From: Gnetum montanum | Lineage: Eukaryota; Streptophyta; Gnetopsida; Gnetales; Gnetaceae | DNA: 64,000 nucleotides | NCBI GenBank assembly: GCA_015680685.1 | Contig: MNCI01018361.1 | Span: forward strand, 95,893 to 159,892 | Direction of reading: 5' to 3' | In this document: one piece after another, positions 63,840-64,000 of the stretch | Layout: the number at the start of each line of letters is the position of its first letter | How positions within the stretch are numbered: the first letter of the stretch is position 1 | Position numbers and translations under genes: made by a program | The notes under the pieces: generated by a model | Told to the model about the DNA's origin: nothing | Database searches by the model: none | Seen by the model: the letters and a program-made list of their open reading frames with translations, nothing else

Positions 63840-64000
63840 NCCACTAGTTTTAGTTCCTCTACCTTGAATCACCACTACTACTCTCCCAAATATCATCAAT
63901 GCACAATATCTTATATGAGATCACCACATCACACCTCTCACCCTCCATCATATCCTTAATATTCTCATACTCACCTCCACGATATGTCACCTCCAACAAA
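63840..64000 (-). other. Join (N) and unrelated 160-bp sequence with an open minus-strand frame
   Basis: After the N the sequence is not LTR. The minus strand is open for 47 codons from the window end (LLEVTYRGGEYENIKDMMEG ... SSSGDSR, stop). It could be an exon or repeat fragment; not recognised. Confidence 0.4.

Overview
The window is a pile of nested LTR retrotransposons from a large, repeat-rich plant genome. The evidence is plant-type Ty3/gypsy elements of the Athila and Tat/Ogre lineages, a Ty1/copia remnant, a tRNA-derived SINE family and low GC. A gymnosperm or another large-genome vascular plant is plausible, but the sequence does not fix the species. I found no intact host gene, rRNA, tRNA gene or CRISPR array.

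Layout. 1-4885: Athila-like element A (minus), cut by the window edge, with integrase, RNase H, RT, protease and part of gag. It interrupts a minus-strand copia element (RT, integrase, protease and gag at 4886-7605; gag start at 14912-15195). The copia gag carries a SINE (about 7608-7770) and then Athila-like element B (7776-14906, minus, target duplication GATGT). 15235-17033: probable copia LTR and unassigned sequence. 17034-24634: element C (plus), the youngest and best preserved, with a long open gag and a protease frame; its 3' LTR contains a 583-base assembly gap. 24635-29108: copia-like tail, LTR-like direct repeats, a 2.7-kb insertion and two SINE copies. 29109-31668: start of Athila-like element D, interrupted by element E (31669 to 63839, plus). 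E carries the full order gag-protease-RT-RNase H-integrase but is broken by point mutations. E is in turn split by a giant Tat/Ogre-lineage element G (34542-57078, target duplication GTTAC), and G is split by Athila-like element F (48192-54896, minus, target duplication ACATC). The order of events is D, then E, then G, then F. A single N at 63840 joins E's 3' LTR to unrelated sequence.

How the parts relate. B, C and F have gag and protease but share the same roughly 2.9-kb loss of pol relative to E, so they look like one non-autonomous gag-protease subfamily that would need RT and integrase from E-like relatives. Their LTRs carry arrays of the palindrome GCGATATCGC just upstream of the TATA box. 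In B and C the 3' LTR clearly holds more units than the 5' LTR of the same element.

The most unusual cargo is in G. Between its protease and an integrase C-terminal remnant lies a roughly 3.7-kb antisense gene with about seven candidate exons and consensus splice sites. It encodes an FCP1/NIF-like HAD phosphatase-type domain without the catalytic aspartates, a domain resembling plant 'putative transposon protein' sequences, and a coiled-coil tail. A second antisense fragment near G's 3' LTR retains a DxNG motif like that of plant FCP1-like proteins and is split by F.
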